DNA from: Lysobacter sp. Root494
GTDB lineage: Bacteria; Pseudomonadota; Gammaproteobacteria; Xanthomonadales; Xanthomonadaceae
DNA: 64,000 nucleotides
Assembly (NCBI RefSeq): GCF_001427225.1
Contig: NZ_LMFH01000005.1
Location: 1,167,325-1,231,324 of the forward strand
Reading direction: 5' to 3'
Made by a program: the position numbers and the translations under genes. The first letter of the stretch is position 1. Each line of letters opens with the position of its first letter. Shown piece after piece: positions 45,625-55,229 of this stretch. The notes under the pieces were generated by a model that was given only the letters and a program-made list of their open reading frames with translations, did no database searches and had not been told where the DNA came from.

Positions 45625-46467
45625 TCAACCTCCCTCGAACAGACTCCTGTAGGCCGGCGCGATGTACGGAAGCAGCGACACCGCCGGCACCTCCACCGTC
45701 TGCGTGCCATCGGAATACGGTCCCACCTGGTAGGGCGGAAAGACGAAACGCAGGGCACGAATGCGGCCACTGGATCCTACCAGCGGCTCGAACTGGCTGA
45801 AATGCTGCGGATCGGGCACGGTGCCGTCATCGATCATGCGGTTAGCGTTCTTGAGCACTTCCACGCGCTCGCCGGGCGGCAATTCGTCGGCATCGACGCG
45901 CTGCGACAGCGCGGTATGCAGTTGCTCTCGCACCAGTCCGGAAATCGCCTCCCAGCCCTTCGGATCCGTCACCAGATCGGTGGCGCGCAGCAGCTGGTTC
46001 CGCTGCGGCAACCAGACCCAACGGGCAATCAATGGCGCGCCGTGCGCCCCGCCTGTGTAGCTGCTGCCGTCCACGCCGACGGCAACGAGCGTCGGCGAGA
46101 CGTGCAGTTCGGAGAACGGCAACACCAGTTCGTATGGCGCGGCACCCTCCTCTTTCCCGCGGCCCTTCGCCGCTTCGACGAGGTCCGAACGCGCGGCTTC
46201 GGCATAACGCCTGAGTTCCGCCGCAAGCATCGGGTACTGCACCGCCACCTGCGGGTAGCTGATGCCGATGACGTAATCGGGGGTGTTCTCGGTGACGTCC
46301 TTGAGGGAGGAATCCACCACCGCCTTGCCACCTGGTATCGACGCGGGCACAGCGGGGGCCGTGGGCTGCTCAGCCGGTTGCTCGCGCCGGCACGCGGCCG
46401 ACATTGCAAGCAGCGACGCCAGGACACACAGCTTCAGGCAAGAAGTGCGTGGGAAAGTCGTGCGCAT
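45625..46467 (-). CDS. Lipoprotein with DUF3298/DUF4163 (RsiV-like) domain
   Basis: 280 residues. The start at 46467 has AAGGA seven bases upstream and gives a lipoprotein signal with lipobox MSAAC. The mature region shows the YPMLAAELRRYAEAARSDLV helix, LHVSPTLVAVGVDGSSYTGG with AHGAP, and the C-terminal DUF3298 core FPPYQVGPYSDGTQTVEVP. In RsiV this domain binds lysozyme, but many homologues have no known partner. There is no membrane anti-sigma region here, so a sensor function is not implied. Confidence 0.87.
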   Translation of the reverse strand: MRTTFPRTSCLKLCVLASLLAMSAACRREQPAEQPTAPAVPASIPGGKAVVDSSLKDVTENTPDYVIGISYPQVAVQYPMLAAELRRYAEAARSDLVEAAKGRGKEEGAAPYELVLPFSELHVSPTLVAVGVDGSSYTGGAHGAPLIARWVWLPQRNQLLRATDLVTDPKGWEAISGLVREQLHTALSQRVDADELPPGERVEVLKNANRMIDDGTVPDPQHFSQFEPLVGSSGRIRALRFVFPPYQVGPYSDGTQTVEVPAVSLLPYIAPAYRSLFEGG

Positions 46468-46559
46468 GGATCGATCCTTGTGATCCAGTAACAGTATCGC
46501 CGGGAGCGTGATTTGCGCATTCACATTGCACCGGCATTGCACCGGCTACGCAACCGGGA

Positions 46560-47276
46560 TTACCACTCAGTGCGCTGCGGCAACAATCCACGCAGTTCGG
46601 CATCGGTGAGGTTGCGCCACTGGCCGACCTTGAGGTGCGCCAGCTTGACGTTGCCGATGCGCACGCGGACGAGCTGCTTCACGCGATAGCCGAAGTGCGC
46701 CGCCATCAGGCGGATCTGCCGGTTGAGGCCCTGCATCAGCACGATGCGGAAGCCGAATTTTCCCAGTTTTCCGGTCTTGCATGGCAACGTGGGCTCGCCG
46801 TGCACGGGCACGCCGCCGCGACTCATCGCGCGCAGGAATTCATCGGTCACCGCATGGTTCACGGCGACCAGGTATTCCTTCTCGAGCTTGTTCTCGGCAC
46901 GCAGGATCTCGTTGACGATGTCGCCGTTGCTGGTGAGCAGGATCAGGCCTTCGGAATCCTTGTCGAGGCGCCCGATCGGGAAGATGCGCTTCTCGTGGCC
47001 GACGAAGTCGACGATGTTGTCCTTGACGCCCGATTCGGTCGTCGAGGTGATCCCCACCGGTTTGTTCAGCGCGATGTAGACGTGCTTGCGCTGTCCCTTG
47101 GCGGCCGTGCGGACCTGCAGTTTCTGGCCGTCGACGAGGACCTGGTCGCCCTCGCCCACTTCAGCGCCGACGCGCGCGCGCATCCCGTTGACGGTGACGC
47201 GGCCTTCGGCGATGAGGCGATCGGCTTCGCGACGCGAGCAGAAGCCGGTGTCGCTGATGTGCTTGTTGAGACGCAT
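46560..47276 (-). CDS. rluF: 23S rRNA pseudouridine(2604) synthase
   Basis: 238 residues. An N-terminal S4 RNA-binding domain ([31 protein letters not shown]) is followed by an RsuA-type catalytic domain: [18 protein letters not shown] with the catalytic Asp, NKPVGI, and [19 protein letters not shown]. The overall form matches RluF, which modifies U2604 near the peptidyl-transferase region, better than RluB or RluE. It is read alone or with the preceding small acetyltransferase. The E. coli-type long C-terminal extension is absent. Confidence 0.92.
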   Translation of the reverse strand: MRLNKHISDTGFCSRREADRLIAEGRVTVNGMRARVGAEVGEGDQVLVDGQKLQVRTAAKGQRKHVYIALNKPVGITSTTESGVKDNIVDFVGHEKRIFPIGRLDKDSEGLILLTSNGDIVNEILRAENKLEKEYLVAVNHAVTDEFLRAMSRGGVPVHGEPTLPCKTGKLGKFGFRIVLMQGLNRQIRLMAAHFGYRVKQLVRVRIGNVKLAHLKVGQWRNLTDAELRGLLPQRTEW

Positions 47277-47339
47277 GAAGCCCGGGGGATGTGGAGCGGC
47301 GGGGAATGATACGCCCTCCCCATCGTCGGCCTCCGGCTG

Positions 47340-47618
47340 CTACGCGAGCAGGTCGGTGTATTGCTTGTGCTTTTGCACCCAGACGGCGGCGTACGAGCAG
47401 GATGGACGCACCTTCAGCGCCGCGCCGCGCGCGAATTCGAAGGCAGCGCGCACGAGCTCCGAGGCAATGCCGCGTCCCCCGATGGGACGCGGCACGCCGG
47501 TATGGTGGATGACCAGGATGTCGCCGTCGTAGTGGTAATTCACCTCGGCTTCGACGCCCTCCACGACGGTGGTGAAACGCCTGGCGACGGGGTCGTGGTG
47601 GATTTCGTATTGCTGCAT
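47340..47618 (-). CDS. Small GNAT-type N-acetyltransferase (YidJ/YjdJ-like)
   Basis: 92 residues, consistent with the short N-acetyltransf_CG family: a beta strand pair (RRFTTVVEGVEAEVNYHYDG), ILVIHHTGVPRPIGGRGIAS with the acetyl-CoA-binding GGRGIA loop, a helix LVRAAFEFARG, and the terminal VRPSCSYAAVWVQKHKQY block. The substrate is unknown. The ATG at 47618 is chosen because the family starts here; longer in-frame starts add basic low-complexity sequence. It sits between rluF and the histone-like gene. Confidence 0.88.
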   Translation of the reverse strand: MQQYEIHHDPVARRFTTVVEGVEAEVNYHYDGDILVIHHTGVPRPIGGRGIASELVRAAFEFARGAALKVRPSCSYAAVWVQKHKQYTDLLA

Positions 47619-47667
47619 GGCGTTCAGGCGATGGCTTCCGATGTCAGGACGTGATGCGAGCATCAGT

Positions 47668-48534
47668 CTAGTCCTTCGCGTCGTGACGGCCCTGCTGATG
47701 CCGGTCCTGCTGGCTGACGCTGCCCTGGATCGCATCCAGGCGGCTCTCGGCACGGTGCAGTTTTTCTGCGCTCATGTTCGCTTCGGCTTCCTGTTCCGCG
47801 TCGCGGGCAGGAATGGCCTTGTCCCTCAGGGGCTGGCCGTGCTCGGCATCGAGCGCGCGCCACGGCGGCGGCTCGCGATCACGCGCCTGCTTCGCCTCGA
47901 GTAACTCGCGGGTGTTCGCGAGCGCCTCCTCCGGCGTGATCCGATGCACCTTGCGGGTGCGCGAGGTGCCGCGGTCGGTGTCGCGCGGCGTGGCCGCGGT
48001 GGTTCGGCCGAAGTTCGTCGTGACGCCGGCGGCGGGTTCGATGGTGGAGCGCGCGTCGGTACGCGCGGCGCGGCGACGTTGCGATTTTTCCTGCTCCGTC
48101 ACGCCACTGGCGCCTGCCGGCCGCTCTGTCGCCTTGCGGATGGCGCTGCGCTGCGTCGTCTCCGGAGGGGCGCCACGTGCACCGGCGGCCGATTTCCTGG
48201 GGGTAGCTGTCCTGACAGCGGTGGTCCGGCCCGAAACCGTTCCGGCCTTTTTTGCTGCGACCTTGCCCGGCGCCCTTTTTGCGGCTGTCTTGCGCGCCGT
48301 GGTCTTGACGGCAGCCTTGGTGGCTGCGGTCCGCCTGGTGGCCTTCTTGGCAGTGGTTGTTTTTCTGGCGGTGGTCGTCTTTCTGGCGGCCGCGGCCTTC
48401 TTCGCCGGGGCCTTCTTCACGGCCTTTTTGGCCGCCTTTTTCGCGGCCCTGGCCGGTGCCTTGCGGGCCGCTGCCTTCCTCGGGGTCGCCTTCTTCGCCG
48501 CCTTGCGGGCGGTCGTCTTCTTGCGGGTTGCCAT
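47668..48534 (-). CDS. Histone H1-like Lys/Ala/Arg-rich protein
   Basis: 288 residues. The first 120 are built from AAKK, ARKT and KKAP units, resembling the AlgP/AlgR3 and H1-like tails that bind DNA without sequence specificity. Residues about 120-200 stay basic but less repetitive. The last 90 are acidic and helical (ITPEEALANTRELLEAKQAR, EQEAEANMSAEKLHRAESRL), so the protein has two different halves. GGAGGCAGC precedes the ATG. It is probably a nucleoid-associated protein; a role as regulator of exopolysaccharide, as for AlgP, is only analogy. Confidence 0.85.
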   Translation of the reverse strand: MATRKKTTARKAAKKATPRKAAARKAPARAAKKAAKKAVKKAPAKKAAAARKTTTARKTTTAKKATRRTAATKAAVKTTARKTAAKRAPGKVAAKKAGTVSGRTTAVRTATPRKSAAGARGAPPETTQRSAIRKATERPAGASGVTEQEKSQRRRAARTDARSTIEPAAGVTTNFGRTTAATPRDTDRGTSRTRKVHRITPEEALANTRELLEAKQARDREPPPWRALDAEHGQPLRDKAIPARDAEQEAEANMSAEKLHRAESRLDAIQGSVSQQDRHQQGRHDAKD

Positions 48535-48754
48535 GCTGCCTCCGTGTCCACGATTGCAGCGCGATTGCCGCGCCTTGCGGCTGAACGGATAGCACGCACG
48601 GCATTCATGCTAGGTGAGCGCAAATCGCGTGACCGCCCTTCCTCCCGGCTTGCGTTGATGTGGATACGGTGCCGAAAGGCGCCGAAAAACCTTCTTCATC
48701 CGTCAGATACGAAGCAGCAGGGAAGCTGCGATTCCGTCCAGGGGAGTGACCCAC

Positions 48755-48952
48755 ATGGCCCAGGCAAACTTGGCTGCCTACGAGCAGTACGGCGACGAAG
48801 CCCTGATGCACCGCTACTTCGAGCTTTCCGAACACGCGGAAGAACATGCCGACGAACTGGCCGCGATCGACGCGGTGATCCAGTCACGCCTGTTCGCCAC
48901 CTACGGCGCTGCAACTCCCGGCTCGTCGCCACGCATACGCATCGCGGCCTGA
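48755..48952 (+). CDS. Small acidic protein, unknown
   Basis: 65 residues with a His/Glu-rich amphipathic N-terminal half (EQYGDEALMHRYFELSEHAE) and a loose Ser/Pro/Arg tail. No domain was recognised. The ATG at 48755 has GGGGAG eight bases upstream, a better start than the GTG three codons earlier. It stands alone on the plus strand between two minus-strand blocks, so it needs its own promoter. Confidence 0.65.
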   Translation: MAQANLAAYEQYGDEALMHRYFELSEHAEEHADELAAIDAVIQSRLFATYGAATPGSSPRIRIAA

Positions 48953-48966
48953 GCGGCCGCATCGGT

Positions 48967-49569
48967 TCACATGAACCGCGGCGTCATCAATCGCTGCAGG
49001 AACGACGGCAACACGGCGGGTTCCATCAGCAGCATGAACATGACGCCGTAAGCGGCGCCCGCCAGGTGGGCGCTGTGGTTGACGTTGCCGCCGCCCTGCC
49101 GGTCCTTCCAGAACGAATACGCGACATAGCCGATGCCGTACAGGAATCCGGGCACCGGCAACGGCGCCATGATCCACATCCACGGATCGAGCAGGATCGA
49201 AGCGAACAGGACCGCCGATACGCCGCCGGATGCACCCAGGCTGCTGTAGCGCGCGTCATGCCGGTGCTGCATGTACGTCGGCAGGATCGCTACGACTATC
49301 GCGGACAGGTAGAACAGCACGTAGCCGATGGAGCCGATGTACTGCGACATCACGCGTTCGACCACGCGGCCGAAGAAGAACAGCGTGATCATGTTGAACA
49401 ACAGATGCGAGAAGTCCGCATGGATGAAGCCATGCGTGAGCAGGCGGTCGAACTGTTTGTTGCGCTCGATCGCCGGCGGCCACAGGATCAGGCGCTGCAC
49501 GATGGCGGGACGCTCGAAGGCCAGCCACGAAACCGCGGCCGTCACGACGATCAGGATGATGGTGACCAT
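48967..49569 (-). CDS. Rhomboid-family intramembrane serine protease
   Basis: 200 residues with six predicted membrane helices. The catalytic dyad is Ser114 in LGASGGVSAV and His168 in NHSAHLAGAAYG; the oxyanion/L1 motif HADFSHLLFNM supplies the conserved His and Asn. The length fits the minimal six-helix bacterial rhomboid core. It cleaves other membrane proteins within the bilayer; the partner is unknown. Its stop lies 14 bases past the small plus-strand gene (convergent). Confidence 0.94.
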   Translation of the reverse strand: MVTIILIVVTAAVSWLAFERPAIVQRLILWPPAIERNKQFDRLLTHGFIHADFSHLLFNMITLFFFGRVVERVMSQYIGSIGYVLFYLSAIVVAILPTYMQHRHDARYSSLGASGGVSAVLFASILLDPWMWIMAPLPVPGFLYGIGYVAYSFWKDRQGGGNVNHSAHLAGAAYGVMFMLLMEPAVLPSFLQRLMTPRFM

Positions 49570-49599
49570 GGTTCTATCGATCCTCGTTCCGGTCCGGCC

Positions 49600-51162
49600 T
49601 CACGCGCGGTAATGGTCCTGCATCGGATAGCGCCGCGCATAGAGCGCGAACACCAGCGCCGCCAGCATGGCGAACCCCGCGAAGAAGAACATCAGGAAGG
49701 CGGTTTCGCTCAGGCCCGTGTGCGCGATGTTCGAGATGACCGCTTCATTGCGCACCGCCGCATTGCTCAGCAACACCCACAGGTTGCCGACGGTGACCGA
49801 CAACAGCCAGAAACTCATGATCGTGCCCTTCATCGACGCGGGCGCCTGGCTGTAGGCGAACTCCAGCCCGGTTGCCGACACCAGCACTTCGCCCATCGTC
49901 AGCAGCGCGTACGGCAGCACCTGCCACACGATCGACACCGGATCGCCACCGTCGATGGCCAGTTGCAGCGAGCCCGCCACGATCCACGCCACGGCCGAGA
50001 ACGCGATGCCGGTACCCATGCGGCGCAGTGGCGTCGGCTCGATGCCCATGCGGCGCAATAGCGGATACAGCACCAGGTTGTTGAACGGAATGATCAACAT
50101 CACCAGCGCCGGATTCAGCGCCTGCATCTGCGCGGCCTGGAACCACACTGGCTTGGTCATCAGCTCACCCTGGATCACCCAGGTCGAGGCCTTCTGGTCG
50201 AACAGCGACCAGAACGGCGTGACCAGCGCGAACACGATGAGGATGCGCAACACGGCACGCACGCCATCGACGGCTTCGTCCGGATGCACGCCGCGAGCGC
50301 GTTCCAGCTGCAGTGCCGCGCCCATGCCGCCGAATGCCATCACCAGCACCAGCGCCAGGCAGAACGCCGGCACGAATTCCAGGGAACCGGCCAGCCACAT
50401 TGCGAACGATCCCGCGGCAAGCACGGCGCCCAGCACTGCAATGACGAGACCCGTTCGCCCCTGCCTATCCTGCTTCGCGGTCAATGCCGTGCGAACGACA
50501 TTGAGGAACGAATGCGGATTCGGGGGTGCAGCCGGCACATTCGTGTACTTGTGGCGCCCGGCCCAGAAGATCACCACGGCCAGGAACATCAGCGCGCCGG
50601 GAATGCCGAACGCGACAGCAGGACCGAAGTTGCGCAATGCCACCGGCATCAGCAGCGACGCGAAGAAGCTGCCGAAATTGATCGTCCAGTAGAACGCGTC
50701 GTAGACCACTTTGGCCTTCGCCTTGTTGGTCTGGTCGAACTGGTCGCCGACGAATGCGGATACCAGTGGCTTGATGCCGCCGGATCCCAACGCTATCAGC
50801 AGCATGCCGGCATAGAAGCCGGTGGGATTGCCGACGAACAGGGCCAGGCACACGAAGCCCAGCACGTACACCAGCGACAACCAGAGGATGGTGTTGTACT
50901 TGCCGAAGAAGCGATCGGAGATCCAGCCGCCCAGCAGCGGGAAGAAGTACACGCCGATGACGAAGGTGTGGAACACTTCCTTCGCCATGTGCTCGCGCTC
51001 GGTTTGCGAGGCGATGTACATCAGCAGCGATGACACGAGGAACGGCGTCAGGATGTTGCGCATCCCGTAGAAGCCGAAGCGCTCGCAGGCTTCGTTGCCG
51101 ATGATGTAGGGAATCTGCCGCGGCAGCTTTCCGGTGTTGGTGGTTTCGATACTGGCTGTCAT
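49600..51162 (-). CDS. POT-family proton-dependent oligopeptide transporter
   Basis: 520 residues, about 14 membrane helices. POT signatures are the ExxERF element EACERFGFYGMRNIL in helix 1 and the PTR2 motif GSGGIKPLVSAFVGDQF; FYWTINFGSFF is the second family signature. It imports di- and tripeptides with protons. It fits a proteolytic lifestyle together with the window's exported peptidases. No clear ribosome site precedes the ATG. It is 30 bases upstream of the rhomboid gene, so the two may be co-transcribed. Confidence 0.95.
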   Translation of the reverse strand: MTASIETTNTGKLPRQIPYIIGNEACERFGFYGMRNILTPFLVSSLLMYIASQTEREHMAKEVFHTFVIGVYFFPLLGGWISDRFFGKYNTILWLSLVYVLGFVCLALFVGNPTGFYAGMLLIALGSGGIKPLVSAFVGDQFDQTNKAKAKVVYDAFYWTINFGSFFASLLMPVALRNFGPAVAFGIPGALMFLAVVIFWAGRHKYTNVPAAPPNPHSFLNVVRTALTAKQDRQGRTGLVIAVLGAVLAAGSFAMWLAGSLEFVPAFCLALVLVMAFGGMGAALQLERARGVHPDEAVDGVRAVLRILIVFALVTPFWSLFDQKASTWVIQGELMTKPVWFQAAQMQALNPALVMLIIPFNNLVLYPLLRRMGIEPTPLRRMGTGIAFSAVAWIVAGSLQLAIDGGDPVSIVWQVLPYALLTMGEVLVSATGLEFAYSQAPASMKGTIMSFWLLSVTVGNLWVLLSNAAVRNEAVISNIAHTGLSETAFLMFFFAGFAMLAALVFALYARRYPMQDHYRA

Positions 51163-51302
51163 GGAATCGCGCAGGTTCTTGCCGGCGGAATGCTCCGGCG
51201 GACGTCAGGAAAAAGGCGGGAGCACATGCCCCGCCGGCCCGCGGCAGGGTAACACCGGGAGTCAACCGGGCCGGGTGCGCCGGCCCCGGTTCCTTCAGGC
51301 CA

Positions 51303-51935
51303 TCAGGCCCATTCGGTGAGGCCTTCGCGTTCGTACAAGGTGGCGAACGAAGGACGCGTCTTCATCCGCTGCGCCAGCGCCGCCAGGTGCGGCCAGGTCG
51401 TCGCGGGCTGCGGCATGTTGCGTGACCAGCGCATCAGCATGGCCAGGTAGAAGTCGGCCGCGCTGACGTGGTCGCCGAGCAGGTAGGGGCCATGCGCGCC
51501 GAGGTGCGCGTCCAGGCGGTCCCAAGCGGCTTCGATTCGCGGACGCACGCATTCGCGCACGACTTCTTCGTTCGCGGCGCCCGCAGGTTCGTGCGGATAC
51601 CACCAGATGCGGAACAGCGGCTGCACCGCATTGGCAAGATGGAACATCCACTGCAGGTAGTCCGGACGCAGCGGGCTATCGGGCGCAGGCGCCAGTGCCG
51701 CATGCGCGTGGCGGTCGGCCAGCAACATCGCGAGCGCGCTGCATTCGAAGCGCGCCGCCCCCTCGTCGACCAGCGTCGGCACGACGCCGTTTGGATTCAG
51801 GCTGAGGTATTCCGGCGACTTCTGCTGCCCGGCCTTGGTGTCGACCAGTCGCAGTTCGTGCGGCACGCCAAGTTCGATCAGTAGCCAATGCACGACCATG
51901 CTGGCGGCGCCGGGGGCGTAGTAAAGCGAGTACAT
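51303..51935 (-). CDS. Glutathione S-transferase family protein
   Basis: 210 residues. An N-terminal thioredoxin-like domain (MYSLYYAPGAASMVVHWLLI, then SPEYLSLNPNGVVPTLVDEG with the cis-Pro and FECSALAMLLAD for the glutathione gamma-Glu site) is joined to an all-helical C-terminal domain (YLLGDHVSAADFYLAMLMRW). Pattern and length are those of bacterial beta-type or GstA-like enzymes. AGGAGA precedes the ATG at 51935. It is divergent to the M14 peptidase gene. The substrate is unknown. Confidence 0.93.
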   Translation of the reverse strand: MYSLYYAPGAASMVVHWLLIELGVPHELRLVDTKAGQQKSPEYLSLNPNGVVPTLVDEGAARFECSALAMLLADRHAHAALAPAPDSPLRPDYLQWMFHLANAVQPLFRIWWYPHEPAGAANEEVVRECVRPRIEAAWDRLDAHLGAHGPYLLGDHVSAADFYLAMLMRWSRNMPQPATTWPHLAALAQRMKTRPSFATLYEREGLTEWA

Positions 51936-52088
51936 GCGGCTCTCTCCTGGGACTATGCAGGGATGATCGCATGCTCCCTCGCCGGCTCGCTGCTGCCGGC
52001 ATGCTGGCAGCAGCATCAGCGCAATTTCGCTACATCGTCCGCGCGACGGTTATCGTTGCCACCTTCCGACCCGACACGACTCCCCAAC

Positions 52089-53864
52089 ATGCCGCGCAAT
52101 CTCCTGCTCGCCACCGCCCTCGCCTTCTCCATCGGTTCGCCGTTCGCTGCACACGCCGCGACTTCGGGCCTCACCACGGTTTCCGAACGCAGCGGTTTCA
52201 CCAGGACCGGGCGCTATGACGAAGTGATCGCTCTGTGCGATGCCTTCCAGCGCGAATATCCGAAGGCGGTGCGCTGCTTCAATTTCGGCACGACGCCGGA
52301 AGGACGGCCGATGAAGGCGCTGGCGGTCAGCACCACCGGGCACCTCGATCCGCAATCCGCACGCGCGGCGAACCTGCCGGTGCTGCTCGCGCAAGGCGGC
52401 ATCCACGCCGGCGAGATCGATGGCAAGGACGCGGGCTTCCTGCTGTTGCGCGAGATGCTCGAAGGCAAGGCCGGCAGGGGCGTGCTCGACAAGCTGGTCG
52501 TCCTCTTCGTGCCGGTGTTCAACGTCGACGGCCACGAGCGCTTCGCCGCATGGAATCGTCCGAACCAGCGCGGCCCCGAAGAAATGGGCTGGCGCACCAC
52601 CGCCCAGAACTACAACCTCAACCGCGATTACGTGAAGGCGGACGCGCCGGAAATGCAGGCGATGCTGCGGCTGGCGAATGAATGGGATCCGCTCGCGATG
52701 ATGGACCTGCACGTCACCGATGGCGCGAAGTTCCAGCACGACGTCTCGATCATGGTCGAGCCTACCAGCGGCGCCGACGAGCCGTTGCGCGCGATGGGGA
52801 AGGCATGGCGGGATGGCGTGATCGCTCGCCTGGAGAAGCAGGGATCGATCCCGCTGCCGTTCTATCCCTCGTTCGTGGAGAACGACAATCCGGCATCCGG
52901 CTTCGAGCACAGCGTCGCGCCGCCGCGGTTCTCGCAGGCGTATTTCTCGCAGCGCAATCGCCTGGGCATGCTGGTGGAAACGCATTCGTGGAAGGACTAT
53001 CCGACCCGCGTCCGCGTCACCCGCAACACGGTGCTCGCCGCGGCCGAACTGATCGCCGCGAACGGCAAGGAATGGCTCAGGCAGGAGCGTGCCGCGGACG
53101 AGCGTGCGAGCAAGCTGGGCGGCCAGCAGGTCGCACTGGATTACAAAGCCACGGACAAGGTGCGCACGATCGCGTTCCAAGGCTACGAGTACACGCGCAT
53201 GCCGTCGGAAATCTCCGGCGCGTTGATGACCCACTACGACGAGACCAGGCCGCAGGTGTGGAACCTGCCGCTGCGCGATGAAATCGTCCCCAACCACGTC
53301 GTTATCGCGCCGCGTGCCGGCTACATCGTTCCCGCCGCGCATGCTGGCTGGGTGCAGGCCAAGTTGCAGCAGCACGGCATCCAGTCGCGGCGTCTGGAGG
53401 CGCCTCTCACAACTGCCGATGTTGGCGTTTTCCGCGCGGACACCACGAAGTTCTCAACGCAATCGTTCGAAGGCCACCAGACGCTTGCCGTCACTGGTGA
53501 TTGGAAGCCCGAGCGTCGCGAAGTGGGTGCCGGCGCCCTCTTCGTTCCGATCGCGCAACCGAAGGCGCGTCTGGTGATGTCGTTGCTGGAACCGCTCGCG
53601 CCGGACGCGCTGGTTGCCTGGGGCGAGTTCAACAACGCCTTCGAGCGCAAGGAATACATGGAGGATTACGTCGCCGAGGAAGTCGCGCGGGAGATGCTGG
53701 CGAAAGATCCGGCGCTGAAGGCTCGTTTCGAGCAGAAGCTGAAGGACGATCCGGAGTTCGCCAAGAGTCCGGCGGCGCGGCTGGAATTCTTTGCCCGCCT
53801 GCATGCGTCGTGGGACCAGGCTTACAACCAGTATCCGGTGTTGCGCGTCGACGTGCTGCCCTGA
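52089..53864 (+). CDS. Exported M14-family zinc carboxypeptidase
   Basis: 591 residues with a signal peptide ending about AAHAAT. The M14 fold uses His106 and Glu109 (GGIHAGEIDGKD) and His208 (MMDLHVTDG) for zinc, and catalytic Glu297 in MLVETHSW. NVDGHERF and YNLNRDYVKAD are further family landmarks. About 230 extra C-terminal residues beyond the catalytic domain form a separate beta-rich region (LPLRDEIVPNHVVIAPRAGY). It probably trims peptides in the periplasm. The upstream in-frame extension to 51888 is antisense to the GST gene and is rejected. Confidence 0.93.
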   Translation: MPRNLLLATALAFSIGSPFAAHAATSGLTTVSERSGFTRTGRYDEVIALCDAFQREYPKAVRCFNFGTTPEGRPMKALAVSTTGHLDPQSARAANLPVLLAQGGIHAGEIDGKDAGFLLLREMLEGKAGRGVLDKLVVLFVPVFNVDGHERFAAWNRPNQRGPEEMGWRTTAQNYNLNRDYVKADAPEMQAMLRLANEWDPLAMMDLHVTDGAKFQHDVSIMVEPTSGADEPLRAMGKAWRDGVIARLEKQGSIPLPFYPSFVENDNPASGFEHSVAPPRFSQAYFSQRNRLGMLVETHSWKDYPTRVRVTRNTVLAAAELIAANGKEWLRQERAADERASKLGGQQVALDYKATDKVRTIAFQGYEYTRMPSEISGALMTHYDETRPQVWNLPLRDEIVPNHVVIAPRAGYIVPAAHAGWVQAKLQQHGIQSRRLEAPLTTADVGVFRADTTKFSTQSFEGHQTLAVTGDWKPERREVGAGALFVPIAQPKARLVMSLLEPLAPDALVAWGEFNNAFERKEYMEDYVAEEVAREMLAKDPALKARFEQKLKDDPEFAKSPAARLEFFARLHASWDQAYNQYPVLRVDVLP

Positions 53865-53982
53865 AGCAAGTCGCAACGGAGCAGCGGCGGCATCGCTGCA
53901 ATGTGACCTCGCTCACGCAAGCCATGCATGACAACGATCGGCTCAGGTGTAGCCTGCGCCGATCGTGTTTCCGGGGATATTC

Positions 53983-54375
53983 ATGGCTTCCTACCGTCTT
54001 TCGTTGCTGGTCGGGATCCCGGTATGCGTCCTTGCACTGACGGCATGCAAGCCTTCATCGCAGGACAAGACCGTGGCCGATGCTTCAGCTCCGCCAACTG
54101 CTTCCGGCACTACGGCTTCAACACACAGGACCGCCACTGCGGTGACCCGCTGGCGCTGCGGCGAGCTTGCCGTCGCGACCCACTTTGATGACGAGTCGCT
54201 CGAATCGATCACCCTGGAGACAGCCGATCGCGAGCTGACGTTGAAGTCGATGGCCAACGAGGACGGCGCGCGCTTCGCCGATGCGGCCGGCAACGAATTC
54301 TGGAGCCGGCCTGGCAGGGTCACCCTGACCCGCGTCGGCCAGCCCGTGGTCGAATGCACCAAGGATCGCGGCTGA
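53983..54375 (+). CDS. MliC-like lipoprotein (possible lysozyme inhibitor)
   Basis: 130 residues. A lipobox ALTAC with Cys22 predicts membrane anchoring. The last 75 residues fit the MliC/PliC pattern: WRCGELAVATHFDDESL, ANEDGARFADAAGNEFWSRP, VTLTRVGQPVVEC, with two cysteines placed for the family disulfide and the S/N-x-G-x-R-F loop that enters the lysozyme active site. GGGGA lies before the ATG. It is separated from the peptidase gene by about 120 bases. Confidence 0.8.
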   Translation: MASYRLSLLVGIPVCVLALTACKPSSQDKTVADASAPPTASGTTASTHRTATAVTRWRCGELAVATHFDDESLESITLETADRELTLKSMANEDGARFADAAGNEFWSRPGRVTLTRVGQPVVECTKDRG

Positions 54376-54394
54376 CCACAAGCTGCAATTACCG

Positions 54395-55120
54395 CTAGCG
54401 CATACGGCCACGGAAAGGATCGGAAGTTCCTTCGAACAGGCGTTGCGACACGTCGCGTTCGTCCGCTTCGATCTCCCCGATGAAGGCGCGCGCATCGCCG
54501 AGTTGCGCGAATGCCGAATACCCGCGTTCCAGGAACCCCTGCAGTTCCGCCAACCCCGCCGCGCGTGCCGGACCGCGCGACAACTTGAGCAGCATCCCCA
54601 CGCCCGGCGTATGCAACGCCTGCGCCAATCCGATCCCGACGCGCGCAATCAGGTCGATCTGGTGGGCACGCAGGCGCAGCAGTCCCGCGCTGCGATAGGC
54701 CTGTGCATACAGCGCGGCATCGAGCGTGCGGCGGCGGGGCGCGATCGTTTCCAACACCTTGGCCATGCGAAGGTCGAAGGCATGCGTGAGCACGCCCAGC
54801 TCGATCGCGTCCGCGAGGGTTCCCAGCATCGCGCCGGGAAGCACGCGCTGCATCATCGGCAGAACGCGCGCGATGTCGGCGTCGCGCCGGCTGAAGTCGC
54901 GGTCGTTGTAGACGTCGCTGAGAAAGAACTGCGCCGCCGGACGGCGGCGCGGATCGCTGAGGAAGTGGTCGAAACTCGCTTCCAGGCGCAATGCCTGCCA
55001 GCGTCTCACTTCAGGCAGCCACCGCAAGCGATTGCGGGGCTCGCGATCGGGATCGTGCAGGGCCTGGTGGCGGGCCAGCAGGCAGCCGAGGCGGCGGGAA
55101 AGTTCGCTCGTACGGGACAT
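54395..55120 (-). CDS. FFLEELY-motif type conserved protein
   Basis: 241 residues, wholly helical by eye, soluble. The stretch AAQFFLSDVYNDRDFSRRD corresponds to the FFLEELY-type motif of a conserved proteobacterial family of unknown function. Other landmarks are RLEASFDHFLSDPR upstream of it and a C-terminal GLAELQGFLERGYSAFAQLG. The ATG at 55120 is preferred to one 12 codons earlier. It is divergent to the patatin gene across 109 bases, a pairing often informative of shared lipid-related roles (inference). Confidence 0.82.
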   Translation of the reverse strand: MSRTSELSRRLGCLLARHQALHDPDREPRNRLRWLPEVRRWQALRLEASFDHFLSDPRRRPAAQFFLSDVYNDRDFSRRDADIARVLPMMQRVLPGAMLGTLADAIELGVLTHAFDLRMAKVLETIAPRRRTLDAALYAQAYRSAGLLRLRAHQIDLIARVGIGLAQALHTPGVGMLLKLSRGPARAAGLAELQGFLERGYSAFAQLGDARAFIGEIEADERDVSQRLFEGTSDPFRGRMR

Positions 55121-55229
55121 CGCCACGATCATCACGGGCGCGCGGGACACTGGCAACCGGCGGCACCGCGTCCCGTTTCCGACCTGGGACGTCGGCTACA
55201 CTCGGCCGACCCGATCCATACGCGAACGC

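Noticed and set aside
47944-50061. Plus-strand frame of 705 codons
   Set aside because: It runs through the histone-like, rhomboid and transporter genes in antisense; low-complexity Gly/Arg and His/Arg translation.
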